Part shown: piece by piece, positions 11,401-23,700 of the stretch | Layout: the number at the start of each line of letters is the position of its first letter | Position numbering within the stretch: position 1 is the stretch's first letter | Origin: Theocolax elegans | Taxonomy: Eukaryota; Arthropoda; Insecta; Hymenoptera; Cerocephalidae | Assembly: GCA_026168455.1 (NCBI GenBank) | Contig: CM047425.1 | Span: 6,360,001-6,424,000 of the forward strand | Direction of reading: 5' to 3' | DNA: 64,000 nucleotides | The notes under the pieces: model-generated | Databases searched by the model: none | Seen by the model: only the letters and a program-made list of their open reading frames with translations | Told to the model about the DNA's origin: nothing | Translations under genes and position numbers: made by a program

Positions 11401-14225
11401 AGTAGTTGACTAACAGATTAAAACAGAAATAATTGTAAAATTACTTTAAAATAAATTCCTGTTCTAAGAACAAAAAGAATTCTTTAAAACAAGATACTAG
11501 AAATCACAAGTTTCAATTTACGACTATTGTTACTCTACTTATTCAATAATGCTTTCTAAATGTTTTTCATTATCGTAACAACGATCTGAAGCTGTACGTA
11601 AATTTAATACAACGAGGTTCGTAATAAATTAAAATTTGAAGAATTAAATTGTGAAATAAAGAAACAATTTCTTCACCCCAAAGAGCAATAAATTAGCCGA
11701 ATACTTAAACATGAAAGTTGAATTTTAAAAATACTTGATTTTAGTTTAGTACATCAACAAACATCTTACATCATTACCAAGCATTATGGTAACGAGACTT
11801 ATTTGTATAAATAATATGCAAATAAGAATTTACTTTATCAATTACTAAAACTGTATGTTTAAATATTAAACAATTATCACTCAAGAAATTGTTAATCTGT
11901 TTCACTGTCGTTTCCTAACTTATTAAAAAACTAATAACTAATAAGTAATGATTAAAAAAATTATTCGAAGCATCAGTATGAACAATCATCCGATATCCAC
12001 AGTCTAGCAGTAATCGACGAAGGTATGTGAAAATAACGAAATGTCCAAATTGGTAGGATTCCCCGTGTTGTTTTGTGCTCTGTGGCAACTCACTCGTATC
12101 CAGTCGTGTTAAATCCGAGTCGTCAGGGCTTCGACTGCACTTTTGTAAGCTGTCTCTTCGATCTTCACGACGATGTCGATGTCGGCGTTGACGGTCGCGC
12201 TTACGGGGCGAGGAGTAGGAGGAGGAGGACGAACCCTCGCTCCAGGACTTGGAAGGGAGTGTACGAGACGAGGAACTCCTCGCAGGTGGCGAGGAATGCC
12301 TCGTCTCATCGACGCCTAATTTTTGGCTACTACTACTAGATCTTTGGATACGGTCATTATCAAGGCATTTATTGTCGTTCAATATCAATGATAATTCAGA
12401 GTGCACAGTAGGGACGCTTTCGCGAGTTTCGACCGGACTAGCGCTATGACGATTTTTCATGTTAGTTTTCTGCTCCTCATCGACGAATCCATTCTCCGAT
12501 ATTTTTTGGTCCACTGTCTCAATCTTTGGTTCAATCATGGTTGGTGGGCTATACGTTAATGACTGTAGCTAAAAATTAATATTTAACAATGAGAGTAAGC
12601 AATTTTAATTGTTATATGCACTCTATATACTTTTTTTTTCAAATTATGTAACAGTAAAAAAATGTGAAATTTAAATTAATCTAAAGTGAAACAAATCTTT
12701 AAATAAATATTTTATTTATTAAATATCAATTAATTTCTTACTTGTCTATCTAATGAATTTGAATTATCAGAAGGCACTGGGGTTATTATTGGTTTTTTTA
12801 AACTACCGTCAGCAGCAATCTAAAAACAAATTGTAATCAATATAAATTTTTTTGTAACTTCAGCAAATATAAAAATGATTCATATTTCATTTATATTTAC
12901 CAATTCAGGTTTAACATGTATATTATTTGGTCTTATTTCTGTTTGTCTCTTATGTTGCCGCTGCATCATTTCCAATTGTATCTTTTGATTTTGTAAATCA
13001 ATTAGTTCTCTTTGTTTCTTTAATAGTTCTTCTCTCATTTGCATCTCTGTTTCAGTTACAGGCTCAATCACTGGTACTCTTATTTGTTGAGGGATTACTG
13101 GTGTATTTACTATTTGAGGAGTCACTGGTGGTTTTATTGAATGAGGAGTTACTGGATGTTGCAGCTCTTGTGCATTTTTTTGCTATATCAGACAAAAATT
13201 AAGTGATAAATAGAAATACAAAACATTTTTATAATTTTTATTTTAAATATTTACCAAAGAAAAAAATTTTGGATTGACATGAATTATTGACTTTGAATTT
13301 GCTGTTTTTGGAGGCAAAGTCGATAGAGGCCAGACCGGATCAAAATTATGGATTCGTACATCTAATGAAAATAGTTTTTTTACGGGGAAGACATCATTCC
13401 ATGTTTGTCTCAATTTCCACATTTTTGCTCTTATGTTTTCATCCACCTGATATATTAAGCAATGCATAAATTATTTATACTGTTGTAAATTGCTAATACT
13501 AATCAATTAAATTATTAGTTGGTAATTTATAAATTACCTTCTCATAAACATCACAGAATGTATTAACAATATTTTTTGCAAAATGAGATACATAGACTCC
13601 ATTAACATTTTTAACTATTGAATCAATGAGGTAAAGTACTGGTAGCTTGATTTCACTTCGAACCTACAAATTAAAATAAAATATTTATTTGATTTTTAAT
13701 CAGAGTATTTCCATATAATGTTCTAAAATTCTAATTTGACCAGAAAAATTAATAGTTAAAATTCATAATCTTCAATATATTAAAAAATTTATTTTATTAA
13801 GCAAACAATTGTGATTTCAAAATTTAATAATTCATATATACATTTTTTGTATTCAAATACTTCATGATAATTTTGAAGAAATAAACATAGATAAACATTT
13901 TACTTATCATACTAATGGTAATAACAGTATCTTGAAATTTACAAATAATAATTACGTTATATTATTGTTAACATGTTTTACTATATTTTGCAACTATATA
14001 AAAATAACATTTGCTTATTAAAACTAAAATTATTCAAACCTTTTGCAAATGACTTTCAATAGCTTCCACTATAGCCACTGCATATTCTATGTAGTCTTCG
14101 GCTAACAAAGTAAGCATATTAATATGAGGTTTGCTGTTAGCATGTAGTTCTTTCAACGAGGAAGTAAATTCCTCGACTATTTCTAATGCTTTATTATTTC
14201 TTGCGTGGTTCATGTCGGACAACAT
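5460..14225 (-). CDS. Pcf11: Pcf11 copy B: diverged tandem paralogue of pre-mRNA cleavage complex II protein Pcf11, complete
   Basis: Pcf11 binds the phosphorylated Pol II C-terminal domain and acts in pre-mRNA 3'-end cleavage and transcription termination. Exons in transcript order: 14225-14040, 13663-13538, 13446-13255, 13182-12901, 12819-12742, 12568-12094, 10909-10801, 9968-9517, 9438-8853, 8561-8319, 8145-7796, 7707-7443, 7352-7126, 6841-6600, 6516-6502 (microexon), 6399-6204, 6135-5869, 5794-5460. The sum is 4626 nt, or 1541 aa, with consistent phases and no internal stop. The CTD-interacting domain spans exons 1-3 (about residues 20-150) and keeps the YLIDSIVKNV core. The Pcf11 middle domain (KWYQCYFGG, GPPPQVKIG, EFGGLPKP) and both zinc clusters (CSSC...HHLDWH; CQVC...HPLCLEDH) are intact. 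Compared with copy A, the polyQ is gone, the Ser/Arg-rich exon is 475 versus 844 nt, the Gly/Pro/Met-rich stretch is shorter, and the acidic tail is replaced by Asn/Ile/Lys-rich sequence with a 14-residue repeat. ATG at 14213 is an alternative start. Nothing marks it as a pseudogene. Confidence 0.9.
5871..6005 (-). repeat. three-unit 42-bp coding tandem repeat in Pcf11 copy B
   Basis: Exon 17 of copy B encodes three near-identical 14-residue units of the form ENVEYISIKIETKQ. Each corresponds to about 42 bp. Copy A has no matching repeat, so this is a copy B expansion in the poorly conserved acidic tail. Confidence 0.75.
6502..6516 (-). other. 15-nt coding microexon of Pcf11 copy B
   Basis: Read on the minus strand, an AG acceptor is followed by GAAAAACTTCTGGCG and then GTATGT. 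The 15 nt encode EKLLA in phase 0 between the exon ending LEDHK and the exon starting RSL. Copy A has the same arrangement (EKLLV). Conservation of sequence, phase and both splice sites in the duplicate makes a chance match unlikely. Confidence 0.8.
6962..7100. mobile_element. piggyBac-like MITE (139 bp) in a Pcf11 copy B intron
   Basis: Perfect 15-bp terminal inverted repeats (CCTTTAGAGGGCCGG at 6962-6976, its reverse complement at 7086-7100) are flanked on both sides by TTAA (6958-6961 and 7101-7104). TTAA target duplication plus ends starting CCT are hallmarks of piggyBac-type elements. There is no coding capacity. A 12-bp palindrome CCACTATAGTGG lies just inside the left end. The element is inserted between the exons ending at 7126 and starting at 6841. 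Confidence 0.85.
9439..9516 (-). other. 78-bp intron present only in Pcf11 copy B
   Basis: On the minus strand a GTAAAT donor and a TTTCTAG acceptor interrupt the exon in phase 1, after MHPRPPG. In copy A the matching sequence (MHPRGPGQGGPR) is continuous within one 1215-nt exon. The coding alignment resumes on both sides, so this is a real intron presence/absence difference. Confidence 0.8.
10129..10565. mobile_element. 437-bp foldback/MITE-like element in a Pcf11 copy B intron
   Basis: Two inward-facing copies of a sequence containing TTTTTCATAATGATTATAAA (left about 10138-10158, right about 10533-10555 on the other strand) extend as diverged inverted repeats for roughly 100 bp. The outer ends, CACTTAAT and ATTAAATG, are flanked by TTAA at 10125-10128 and 10566-10569. 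There is no open frame. It is probably a non-autonomous DNA transposon inserted at TTAA. The family is uncertain because the ends do not begin with the usual piggyBac CCY. Confidence 0.6.
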
Positions 14226-14265
14226 TATTAATGGTTTTTATTTGTTTTCTGAATTGTAATCATAT
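14226..14265 (-). other. 5' UTR segment of Pcf11 copy B with splice acceptor
   Basis: On the minus strand a pyrimidine-rich TTTTATTTTGCAG acceptor ends at 14266, leaving 40 nt of 5' UTR before the ATG. Copy A has a matching acceptor 48 nt before its own ATG. Both copies therefore appear to have a 5' UTR intron. A weak candidate donor for the upstream exon is at 14744-14743 (GCAG followed by GTAATA). Confidence 0.5.
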
Positions 14266-17200
14266 CTGCAAAATAAAATGTAAAAATATAAGAAATTATA
14301 AAGTAGTAACACAGAATACAAAATCACAAAATAAAGTTTATATTAATATCCTGTACAAATAAGTACTTTAGTTTAATAAAAAAAGTGACCTTGAAAAAAT
14401 TAGTATCCAAGGATAATTTAACCAAAATTATAAGAATATATTTTTTTATGCTACAATTACAAAACTGTATAGAAGCGCGGTACTATAATAAACCAAAGAA
14501 AATATATGTATCTTTGTTTAATAACGGAATAGCTATGGTATATAACTTAAAAGTGTTTACAAATGCGTATATAAACAAAAACTGGTATCCCGTGTTTATA
14601 ATCTACAGGAGAAAAAAAAAGTCGCGTACATGTGCACAATTACTTATAAAAAAAAAGAAAAGCAATTTTTCCAAAAGAAATATGAAAGTTTGTGATCTCC
14701 CGCTAAAACATATTTGTTATCACGTAAATTTGGTGATTTATTACCTGCGATTTATTTCTAAGGCACGTCCTACAGACTGAAAGTAAAAATAAGGAAATTC
14801 CGCGGAAAATTCGCAACCAGTCATCCTTTTGTAAGCGCACACGCGCACAAGTCTATGTACATAGGATATATATATATAGGCCTTGGAAAATAGCAATTGC
14901 CCGTCTACTCAATGTTAAAGATGAGTATCAAGGCGAGTATCGAATGGGCGATATATTATTGTTTAAATATTATATATATGTGAAATATACTTTTCCTTAT
15001 GCAAAATATAAATAAAAATGTTGCATTTATTATCATTATAAAATATATAATAAATAAATTTACATTTTTAATTTTTATTTTTTTTTTCATTTTTTACGTT
15101 TTTAATTTTAAGTTTTTATTCATAAACATCGTTTAACATTTGATGACAATAAATTTGATACTATTGTATACTAATTATCTTTGTCATATAAGAAATTTCT
15201 TTGTACAATACTTATATGTATAGACTTTTTATTATAAAAAAATTGTATTTAACTTATTTATTTATAACAGGTTTAAATTATTAAAGTTTAAATTCTATAG
15301 ATCATAAATAAAATAACCTATGTACGTGTAAATAAAATGATTTCAATTTATCAATACGCTCGTATAAAATATAAATTATAAATTGTAAAAAATAATATAT
15401 ATATACTATACCTATTATAATTGCTCTAATTGCAATTCAATGGATAGTTTTACCTTGTCTTTAGCATTCTATAAAATTTTAATGTCATTTAAGTGACCTT
15501 AAAATTCATGTCATGCATCTTTTCTGCATATTTTTGAATCCTCCGCCCAATAAAAACATTAGACCTCGTATTCATTGAAAATTCCATCCGCCAGATTATA
15601 TGCGTGTGTATATATATATATGTAATGTATATATAGATATATGATTGAGAATTTCCAAGAACTTACTTGAAACTTTACCAAGTAGAAAATTACGGCATGT
15701 CGCAGCAGAATAGTCCATTTTCTCGTATACGCGCTAGAGGTTTCGTCGGATTTGTCTCTCCCGCAATAAAGAGTCAGTAATCTTATTTTTCATCTATTTC
15801 ATCAAGTATATAAAGCTTGTTACAACAATGGAACACTTAGGAAATGTCGACTCCAGTTTAAACGACTATACGTACACGAAGCTGATAACGCATTGGAATA
15901 TACGCAGGTTAGACGCCTTTTCTCTTTCTATATAACGTGAGAGGAAACGCCATTTTCTTTTCCTAGTCTTGCGAATCGTATTTTTATTATAGCATTGATA
16001 TTTATGCGATAGATGTATAAGTACCTTGATTTTCCATACGTTATTTGTTTCTAGTAGAGCTAACTCGAGACAATTGAATTAGACTAGAGAAGAAAGTCGA
16101 TGAGTATAAAGAATTTTATGGCCTTTGTTTGCTATAAGTCGTTTACTTATTTATGGATGGATTGCTGATGCACGACCTATAACAACATTCCCGGATGCTA
16201 TGCCTTTTACAATTACACCATTCGACATTATACACTATTCGAGGAGAAATCTTTTCTACAAATAATAAACGGGGATATTTATCATATTCTGCTGTACTAC
16301 TTTGTTGCCTGAAAAAAGATAAAAATTATTACACATCGAATAGTGATGACTGATGGTCAAAGGATGTAATTGAAATGGAGTTTTAAGGATTTTTTCAAAA
16401 CAATTTTTCACTTTAAAGACATCTCCTTGTAAAAAAATACAAACTAAGCAGCAAGAAGAATGATGTAATGATTTCATTTATTCAAAGGTAATTAATTTTT
16501 TATCTTATACATAATTACATCGATTAATCAACAAAATTAATGTTTTACATTTTATATGCATATGCACTTGTTTTAATATTATTTTAATAAATTGTTATAT
16601 GTTTTAGGATTTATAGAAAGAGTACCGCTGAATTAGTATTTGCTGAACTAATTTGATTAAAGTTAAAAAAGTGTGATATATAATTTTATCAACAATTTAA
16701 CAGATAGGATTAGAAATGATTTTACAATCAATTATCTAACGTTTAGTTTTAAATATTTTTATTACTACAGACATTATTTATTCGTTGGACAGCCATTCAA
16801 ATGATAATAAAATTATAAAATACCCTCTTCCCTTATACTTTTCAGGTCATCATGAAATTCATATTGAATTTCTATACTATTCAAGGTGCATACTAGGATC
16901 CAAGAGAAATCAGAAGAAAAAATTGATGCTTTCAGGTTTCCTCAATATTGATCACCGTTGGGTTGTTAATATTTCTAATTATTTACTTAAAAATCCTTTT
17001 ATTTTTAATTAATATTTTAATTTTTTTAGTATAAATAGTAATTTTAAAATAATATATATTTATATATACATTTAATACATAAATATATATTAGTTTTAAC
17101 ATTATAATATTAAAGTAAAAATAAGTTGATGGGGGTATAATAAAAAAACGCATTTTTAAACATTTTTTTTATTGAAGTAATTCAAAATTATATACTTCAT

Positions 17201-17791
17201 TTTAAATATTTTTAATTTAATTAGGTAATAATAGGCAATAAATGAATAGATATAATTAAAAAGCGCAAGTTTATTAAAATCTTACGAAACAACTTATACT
17301 TGCATTTTTTACATTGTTTACTCGAAAAATAAACAGATTTTTTGAAAAAATAAATGAATCAATACACAAATATTTGATTCAGTCTTGCCAATAAATATAA
17401 TATTAATGCTTAAAGGCAAGGAGGTAACAGATGAAAAAGATTGTTCACAAATTAAAAAATAATCAAAGTGGAACATAGAAATATTTTTTTCTTTTAACGA
17501 GAAAAATAGGTTTTCACTCATGACTTGCATAATCTACATATACATATGCAACGGCTTATGTAATATCATCTCGATCGATTACCTTTTAAGTTTAATATTT
17601 ACAAAGTACGTCGTTCAACAATTAAAATTCTATGTACAATCGTTCGGAATAAAAGGTTAAATCGTTGATCGCGTAACATTCTCGCATTCTCAAAGAAAGT
17701 ACAAAAAATTGTCTCCTCGTCAGTCATCATCGTACAAAATTGTATCTCAGGAATGATTTCTATTTACAATGTGCGCTTGCATTAATTCTAT
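14266..17791. other. interval between the two Pcf11 copies
   Basis: About 3.5 kb separates the stop of copy A from the 5' UTR of copy B. It must hold the promoter of copy B, perhaps in the slightly GC-richer 14.75-14.95 kb stretch, and the 3' UTR of copy A (AATAAA on the minus strand at 17270-17275). The remainder is AT-rich with short open frames only. I found no further gene or partial Pcf11 exon. Confidence 0.5.
17270..17275 (-). terminator. candidate polyadenylation signal of Pcf11 copy A
   Basis: This is the first AATAAA on the minus strand after the stop codon of copy A, about 520 nt downstream. Confidence 0.35.
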
Positions 17792-20700
17792 TTACATAAC
17801 CGAGCAGAGTCCCGAGAGTTCGTGGCCTTTTTCAACTGTTGGCAGTATCGACAGCTTTTTTCCTTGTAACGCTGGTTTAATTGCTGCTGGTATCAATGGT
17901 TTTGCGGGCGCAGTTTCAGCGGAACTTTCACCCACTTTTTTCTCTTTTTCTTTCTCTTTCGATTCATCCGACTCCTTTGCCGCTATGCTCAAGGGTTTAG
18001 TGATGTTGATTTTTATTTTTGAAGGCGCAGAAGGCATCGGTTGAGCTGTAGAATCTAGTTCCACATTTCCGTCAATAGAACTCTTTACTGCAACTTGGGT
18101 CGTATCCACGGCTGCTGCTTCAACAATGCTTTCTTCGGGTTCTGGAAAAATAAATAATAATTTAATTAATATTTTAACTAAAACATTACAACGATGTTTT
18201 ATACACTTCATAAAATACAACGAAATATATAATTTACCTGTTTCATCAATCGGTTCCTCCTTAACTTTAACGTTTTCAAATATCAATGGTACATCATCAG
18301 GTATTTTTTCTTCTATTTTTCGTTCATACACAAATTCTTGGGACTTCTCGTCCGAAGTGTTCTTTGCTCCTTCAGTTTTAGTATCCTGGGCTTCATCATC
18401 AGATGAATCATCAATTTCTTCAAGTTCTGAAACAAACATTGGTAAATAAATATTTAAAAAATAATATACTTGAATATGCTATAAGTGTTTAATAATTTAC
18501 CAATTTTTCTAGGTAATGGTTCAATAATTTCAATAGGCTCTGAATCATCAACATCCATATCTTCAATATTCTCATCTTTTTTAATCTCGGTAACATCTTC
18601 CTCTTTCAGAATATTTTCCTTATCATCTTCCTCCTTTGGTAATACATCTGGTTTTGTGTCAACTAACGCGTCTTCAATTTTTTCATCCTTAATTACTATT
18701 TCTTCTTTAGATTCTTCTTCCTGTACATGTTCATCCTTCTTTGATTCTTCTTCCATCTCAGCAATAGCTTCCTCAAGTACCATAGCCGATTTCTCCAAAG
18801 CTCTCTGAAAAATATAATTTATAGCATTTGAATACGTAAATTTTTATAAATTATATTTATATATCCAACAAACGGGAGTTAGAAAGGGAATGCTAACGTG
18901 TTAGATAAAAACATTACAACACTGTAAATATTAAGAAAACGTACCACAAGTAGTTTTTCCTTTTAGTTGCAATGAAATAAATAAATATATTCATATTAAT
19001 TTCAGTAACAAGTAAATATAAAATATATATACTTACTTTATGGTCTTCAAGACAAAGTGGGTGATAATTTTTCTCTTCGAATGTAACTGCAGGTCGAAGA
19101 TGCCATTCTTCTTTCTCCTCGTTATAAAATTGTTCGAAAGCTTCGTGGCATACTTCGCAAAAGGAATCTTCGTCGGAGCCCGTTGGAACACTTGGTAATT
19201 GCGTTTCTAAAGGTGTATCATCCGCTGCTGCACCTTCCGTTTCAGCTGTTTGTTTTTCCGTTTCAAACCAACTTTGCACTGTAAAAGTGAAAACGTGTTC
19301 ATAGATACATAAATATACAGTTTTAACTAATCATAATCAATTTTGTAATTGCATAAATTTCTAACCTCTATCTTCAAGATCTTCTATTTCTTCAAATTGA
19401 ATCCAATCACTAACATCGTAATACCAAGGTCGAGAATGTGCTTTACGCGCTGAATCTCTCTCCTTGCGATTTTGCCTAAAGTGCCAATCTAAATGATGAC
19501 TGTAACGAGTCGCCATTTCTGGAGCGAATCTTGCTCCACAAGAGCTACATTGCATACCAGTATAAAGAGCTGTGACAATAGCTGGTTGTTTACTGAAAAT
19601 ATTGATTATTATAGTTTAAATAATAGTCCGTTGTAACACAGTATTATAATTATGATATTTTCTTTTTGTTAATAGCAAGTACTTACATCTTTAACGTTTC
19701 TGGTTTATCGAACGAAACAGGAATTATTTCTGGTTCTTTCTTTTCCTCTTCTTCTGGTTTTTTAGTTTCAGCAAGATTTGGAACAATACCAGTTTCGACT
19801 AATCTTTGGAATAACTCGTTAAGATTTAGTGGCAACGATAGAGTTGGAGCAGGTGCCGGTGGATTTTCTGCGGGTTCAGCTTGATATGATAGTCCCGATG
19901 CGGGTGCCATTGCCGAAGGCACAACCGAAGATAGTACATCCAATTGGAGATCTAGTAGTAAATATTAATAAATAATACATGAGTATCAGAATTATTTTTT
20001 TTATCAAATCTCAGTGAATTGAAGTAAATAATGAAAGAAAATCAATATTAAAGATTATATACATTGATAAGGTGTTTTTTTAACGTAATTAACGACAAAT
20101 TATGATTTACCTGGTTTCGATCCCGAATTGGAATCTGTACCATCTTGAGACGTAGAATCCAGATCAAGACCTGGTGGAACGTTCGGATTCGTTACAGTCG
20201 TAGTAGACGTAATTGCTTCCGTTTTTTGTGCAGCATCAATTGTTGCAACTTCGGTTGGCGATTCTTTTGGCTGTTCGCCTTTCATACCCGTAATTTTTAC
20301 GTATCCAGCACGGAAACCACGAGGTAATACCGAAAAACGGATAAAGTGCTTCTTAGTTTGGAAAATGATCGGTTTTGGTAATCCGCCAAATTCAACTTTG
20401 AACGGCCGGCCGTTCAGAAGCACCGTTTGCAAGGCATCCGTGAATTCTAAGGTACATTGCTTTCCCTCAATTTCAAATCTGTAATAAGGAAAAAAATTAT
20501 TTAAATTATTTAATTTAGATCATATGGTTTTTTGTTTAATAATTGTGTAATACTTACAATTGGGGTTTGGCATCAAGGAATACTGGCACCATATTTCTAG
20601 CATTAATGATGAGATTAATTTTTCCTAAAACAAGATCTGTGCGTTTCGTATTTCCAATTTTTACTTGTGGAGGTGGACCTTCCAGTTTTATGCTAACAGT

Positions 20701-23700
20701 CTTATTACCAAGCTCAATCGTAATTGGACGTCCGCCAAAGTAACATTCATACCATTTGTCATTTACATACAACTCCCTTGTAGGCGTCCCCAGTTTTATC
20801 CTAAAAATGATTTAAAATATTTTTGATGACTTCTGAATCTCCGAGTAAAAAAATAGGTGACTTGAACGTAATTAATTAAAAAGCTATAAAACAATTATAC
20901 TTTAGTCTAGAAATCATTACTTTTAAAAATTTAATTTTTCTATAGACTATAAACCAGAAATAAATTTTTAATACCATAACCATTTAACACATTGCAAATG
21001 TTCAAGAAATAAGTGATCAAAATATTTGAAAATTTAATAAAAACTTAAATAATTACCTATGTACTTCTCCTTCGAAAGTAAATTCCCTATAATCCTCGTT
21101 AAAATTACACATTATCGAGTCCTTTCCATCGATTAATATTCTCCTTGAGCCATCTTGAAAACCAATATCTCTGGGATCGTCCCACCTCATGAAAACTACA
21201 CCAATGTTTCCGTAATATCTTATCTCTCTAGGCACATTATCGATATTAATCGACTTCATCGTATCTTTTGCAATCTCCTCGATTAATTCAGGGTCAGCCG
21301 GTGGAAGCTCTCCAGCATTTTTAAAATTCGCACTATCCTCTTCCATCTTCGTTACAGATGGTCCAGTAGGCGAACTCCTTTTGGCCGTCAAATCAGGTCT
21401 CACAGGTCCATTACCCATCATGATTCCAGGATGTCTGATTGGTCCCATTGGTCCTGTTACCGAATTAATTGAAGCCATTGGATTCATAGGTCCATTGGGC
21501 ATTATTATAGGTCCATTAGGGCCCATAGGTGGAAGAGGACCCATTCGAGGGTTAAAACCTCCATGGAAAGGTGGATGAAACTCTGGTCTCATAGGCCCAC
21601 CAAATAATCTTGGATGATTTTGCCAAGGACCCATGGGCCTAAATCCATCTGGGAATCCAAATGGACCCCTTGGTGGATGTGCCCATGGTTGGTGCCATAT
21701 ACCTTGAGATCTTGGACCACCTTGACCTGGACCTCGTGGATGCATTGGATGATCTTTGTGAATATTCTCGTCGTTACCGAAATTTTGAGAACCATCCATT
21801 CCCTTCTCCCATATCAACATTCCGATTTCCTGTTCTTTTCTTTGGGCAGCTCGTAATTTCTGATCTTCGCTCATATGTAAGACCTCTTGTATCAAAGTGT
21901 TATATTGACTCTTAGTAATAGCACCTTGATTTAGTTGTTCGGCCGCTTGTTTCATTATGATTTCGATATTACGATCAGCATTTCGTTCATTGTGTTTGTC
22001 AAGATTTGGAGGTGGACCATGGAATCGACGGTCTTTCAGTGCTTCTGGGGAATTTTTATTGTATAATCGCGGTCGACCGAGACGATCGCGATTTCGATCT
22101 GTCAATGGCTTTGGTGGTTCGCGGTCGGGTTTCGATGGGGTTTTCAATTTTGCCCAACAGTTGTCCTTGTTTTGCTCGTCCCCGGATATCACAGGTGGTG
22201 GAGGCGTTGGCGGTCTGCCAGCTTTTGGATTTGTCAGGGTTCGCAGATCCACGTCCTCGTTTCCAAACAATCTAAAAATATTATATTAAAATATTCATAA
22301 TTATTTAATCAATCCTTAGTAACGTAAATTTTTCATTAAATTGAATTTAAATTTTAGTGTAAAAAATGTTATAATTTATAATTAAAACAAGAATTAAAAC
22401 ATTATTTGAATTGATGAAGCATGCTTCTACATTTTAGGTGTATTTTAGTAACACATTTAAATTGTATGTGTAGAAAATAAAAATGTAAATAGTTATTTTT
22501 TTGGAACGAATGGGAGAGAAATCTGTTTGTACAATTTTATTATTTCTAGATGAAGATCCATGAGAAACAAATGTTATATGTGACTTACGCATCAAACTTT
22601 TCAGCTTTGCTTTTCTTTACATTTGTGGAGTCTAACAAATCCGACGACTGTCTCTTAGCTGGTACCGTAAGAACCCGTAAATCTAAATCTTCTTCTGGAA
22701 ACAAATCGATTAGAGTTTACATTATACATACAGTTTTGTGCTGTAGATAGAAAAGTGCAAACAGCAGTAAAGTTTTTACTTAGTAACTTCCATCACCTTT
22801 TCCAATATGTTATTGTGCTACAAAATCAATTTTTAAGTGTTAAATTTGAAAATGTGAATAATATATGTTTTCGTTGATCTTTATTCCATTTACTTACGGA
22901 TACGATTATGTGGACATCGTAGAATAAAACAATAGAATTATTTATGTTGTAGTTTGAAAATAAAATCAAATGAAACTGAAAACTTATTTTATTCTAAGTT
23001 TCAAAAGAGAATGCGAAATAATAAATTTTATGGTGAAAATGTAACATTTACTGTTTTAAACCAAAGTGCTTTGAATACATAAAGAATAATCTCATAGATA
23101 CACAAATATAACACATCGTCATTCTTTCTTTGAATACTTAAATATTTTAAATGTTATGAACGTTTAATGATTTAATGTCATTCGCTCACTTTACGATTAC
23201 TTCACATTTTTAATTTTATCTGAGATTTATATTTCTAAAGAAGTATTATATTAGATTATACTACACAATTAAATTATAAAACTAAAAATAACCAACAGAA
23301 ATTTAGATTTAGAATAAATCATGTTTTAATATTATTAATATTCATCGCTTTAAAAATTCAGGTAGGAATTTTCGCTAATATTTATATAAATAACGATAGA
23401 GCATTTGTAAATAATTATAGAAAATAAACTGAGGATTCTTTAATAGCAAAATCTTTGAATACAATCAAAGCGGTATAAAAATAGATGAATACATCTTTTA
23501 ATCCTAATCTTTGGTAAACAATAATGTACAATTTGTCAGTATAAAAATTTACAGTACTAATTAACCATCAATAAAACCGTAATCTAATTCCTAGACATCG
23601 AGGAGCTGTAATAAAAAACAGGCATTTGAACGCAAAGCGCACATCTTAGGTGCATTCAACAAAAGGAACAATCGCGTCAAGAAACAGGGAAGTGAGAAAC

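Noticed and set aside
12073..12449. Overlapping frames on both strands around 12.1-12.4 kb
   Set aside because: They are shadows of the Ser/Arg-rich exon 12094-12568 of Pcf11 copy B. Coding frame is set by homology to copy A and shared splice sites.
5460..14225. Copy B of Pcf11 as a pseudogene or uncollapsed haplotype
   Set aside because: All 18 exons join in frame, functional residues are kept, third-position changes outnumber replacements, and there is a paralogue-specific intron and large linker differences. Divergence is far beyond allelic variation.
14385..14780. 131-codon plus-strand frame
   Set aside because: It is Lys/Tyr/Ile/Asn-rich, has no domain, and overlaps the presumed 5' UTR/promoter of Pcf11 copy B. 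It is chance openness in AT-rich DNA.
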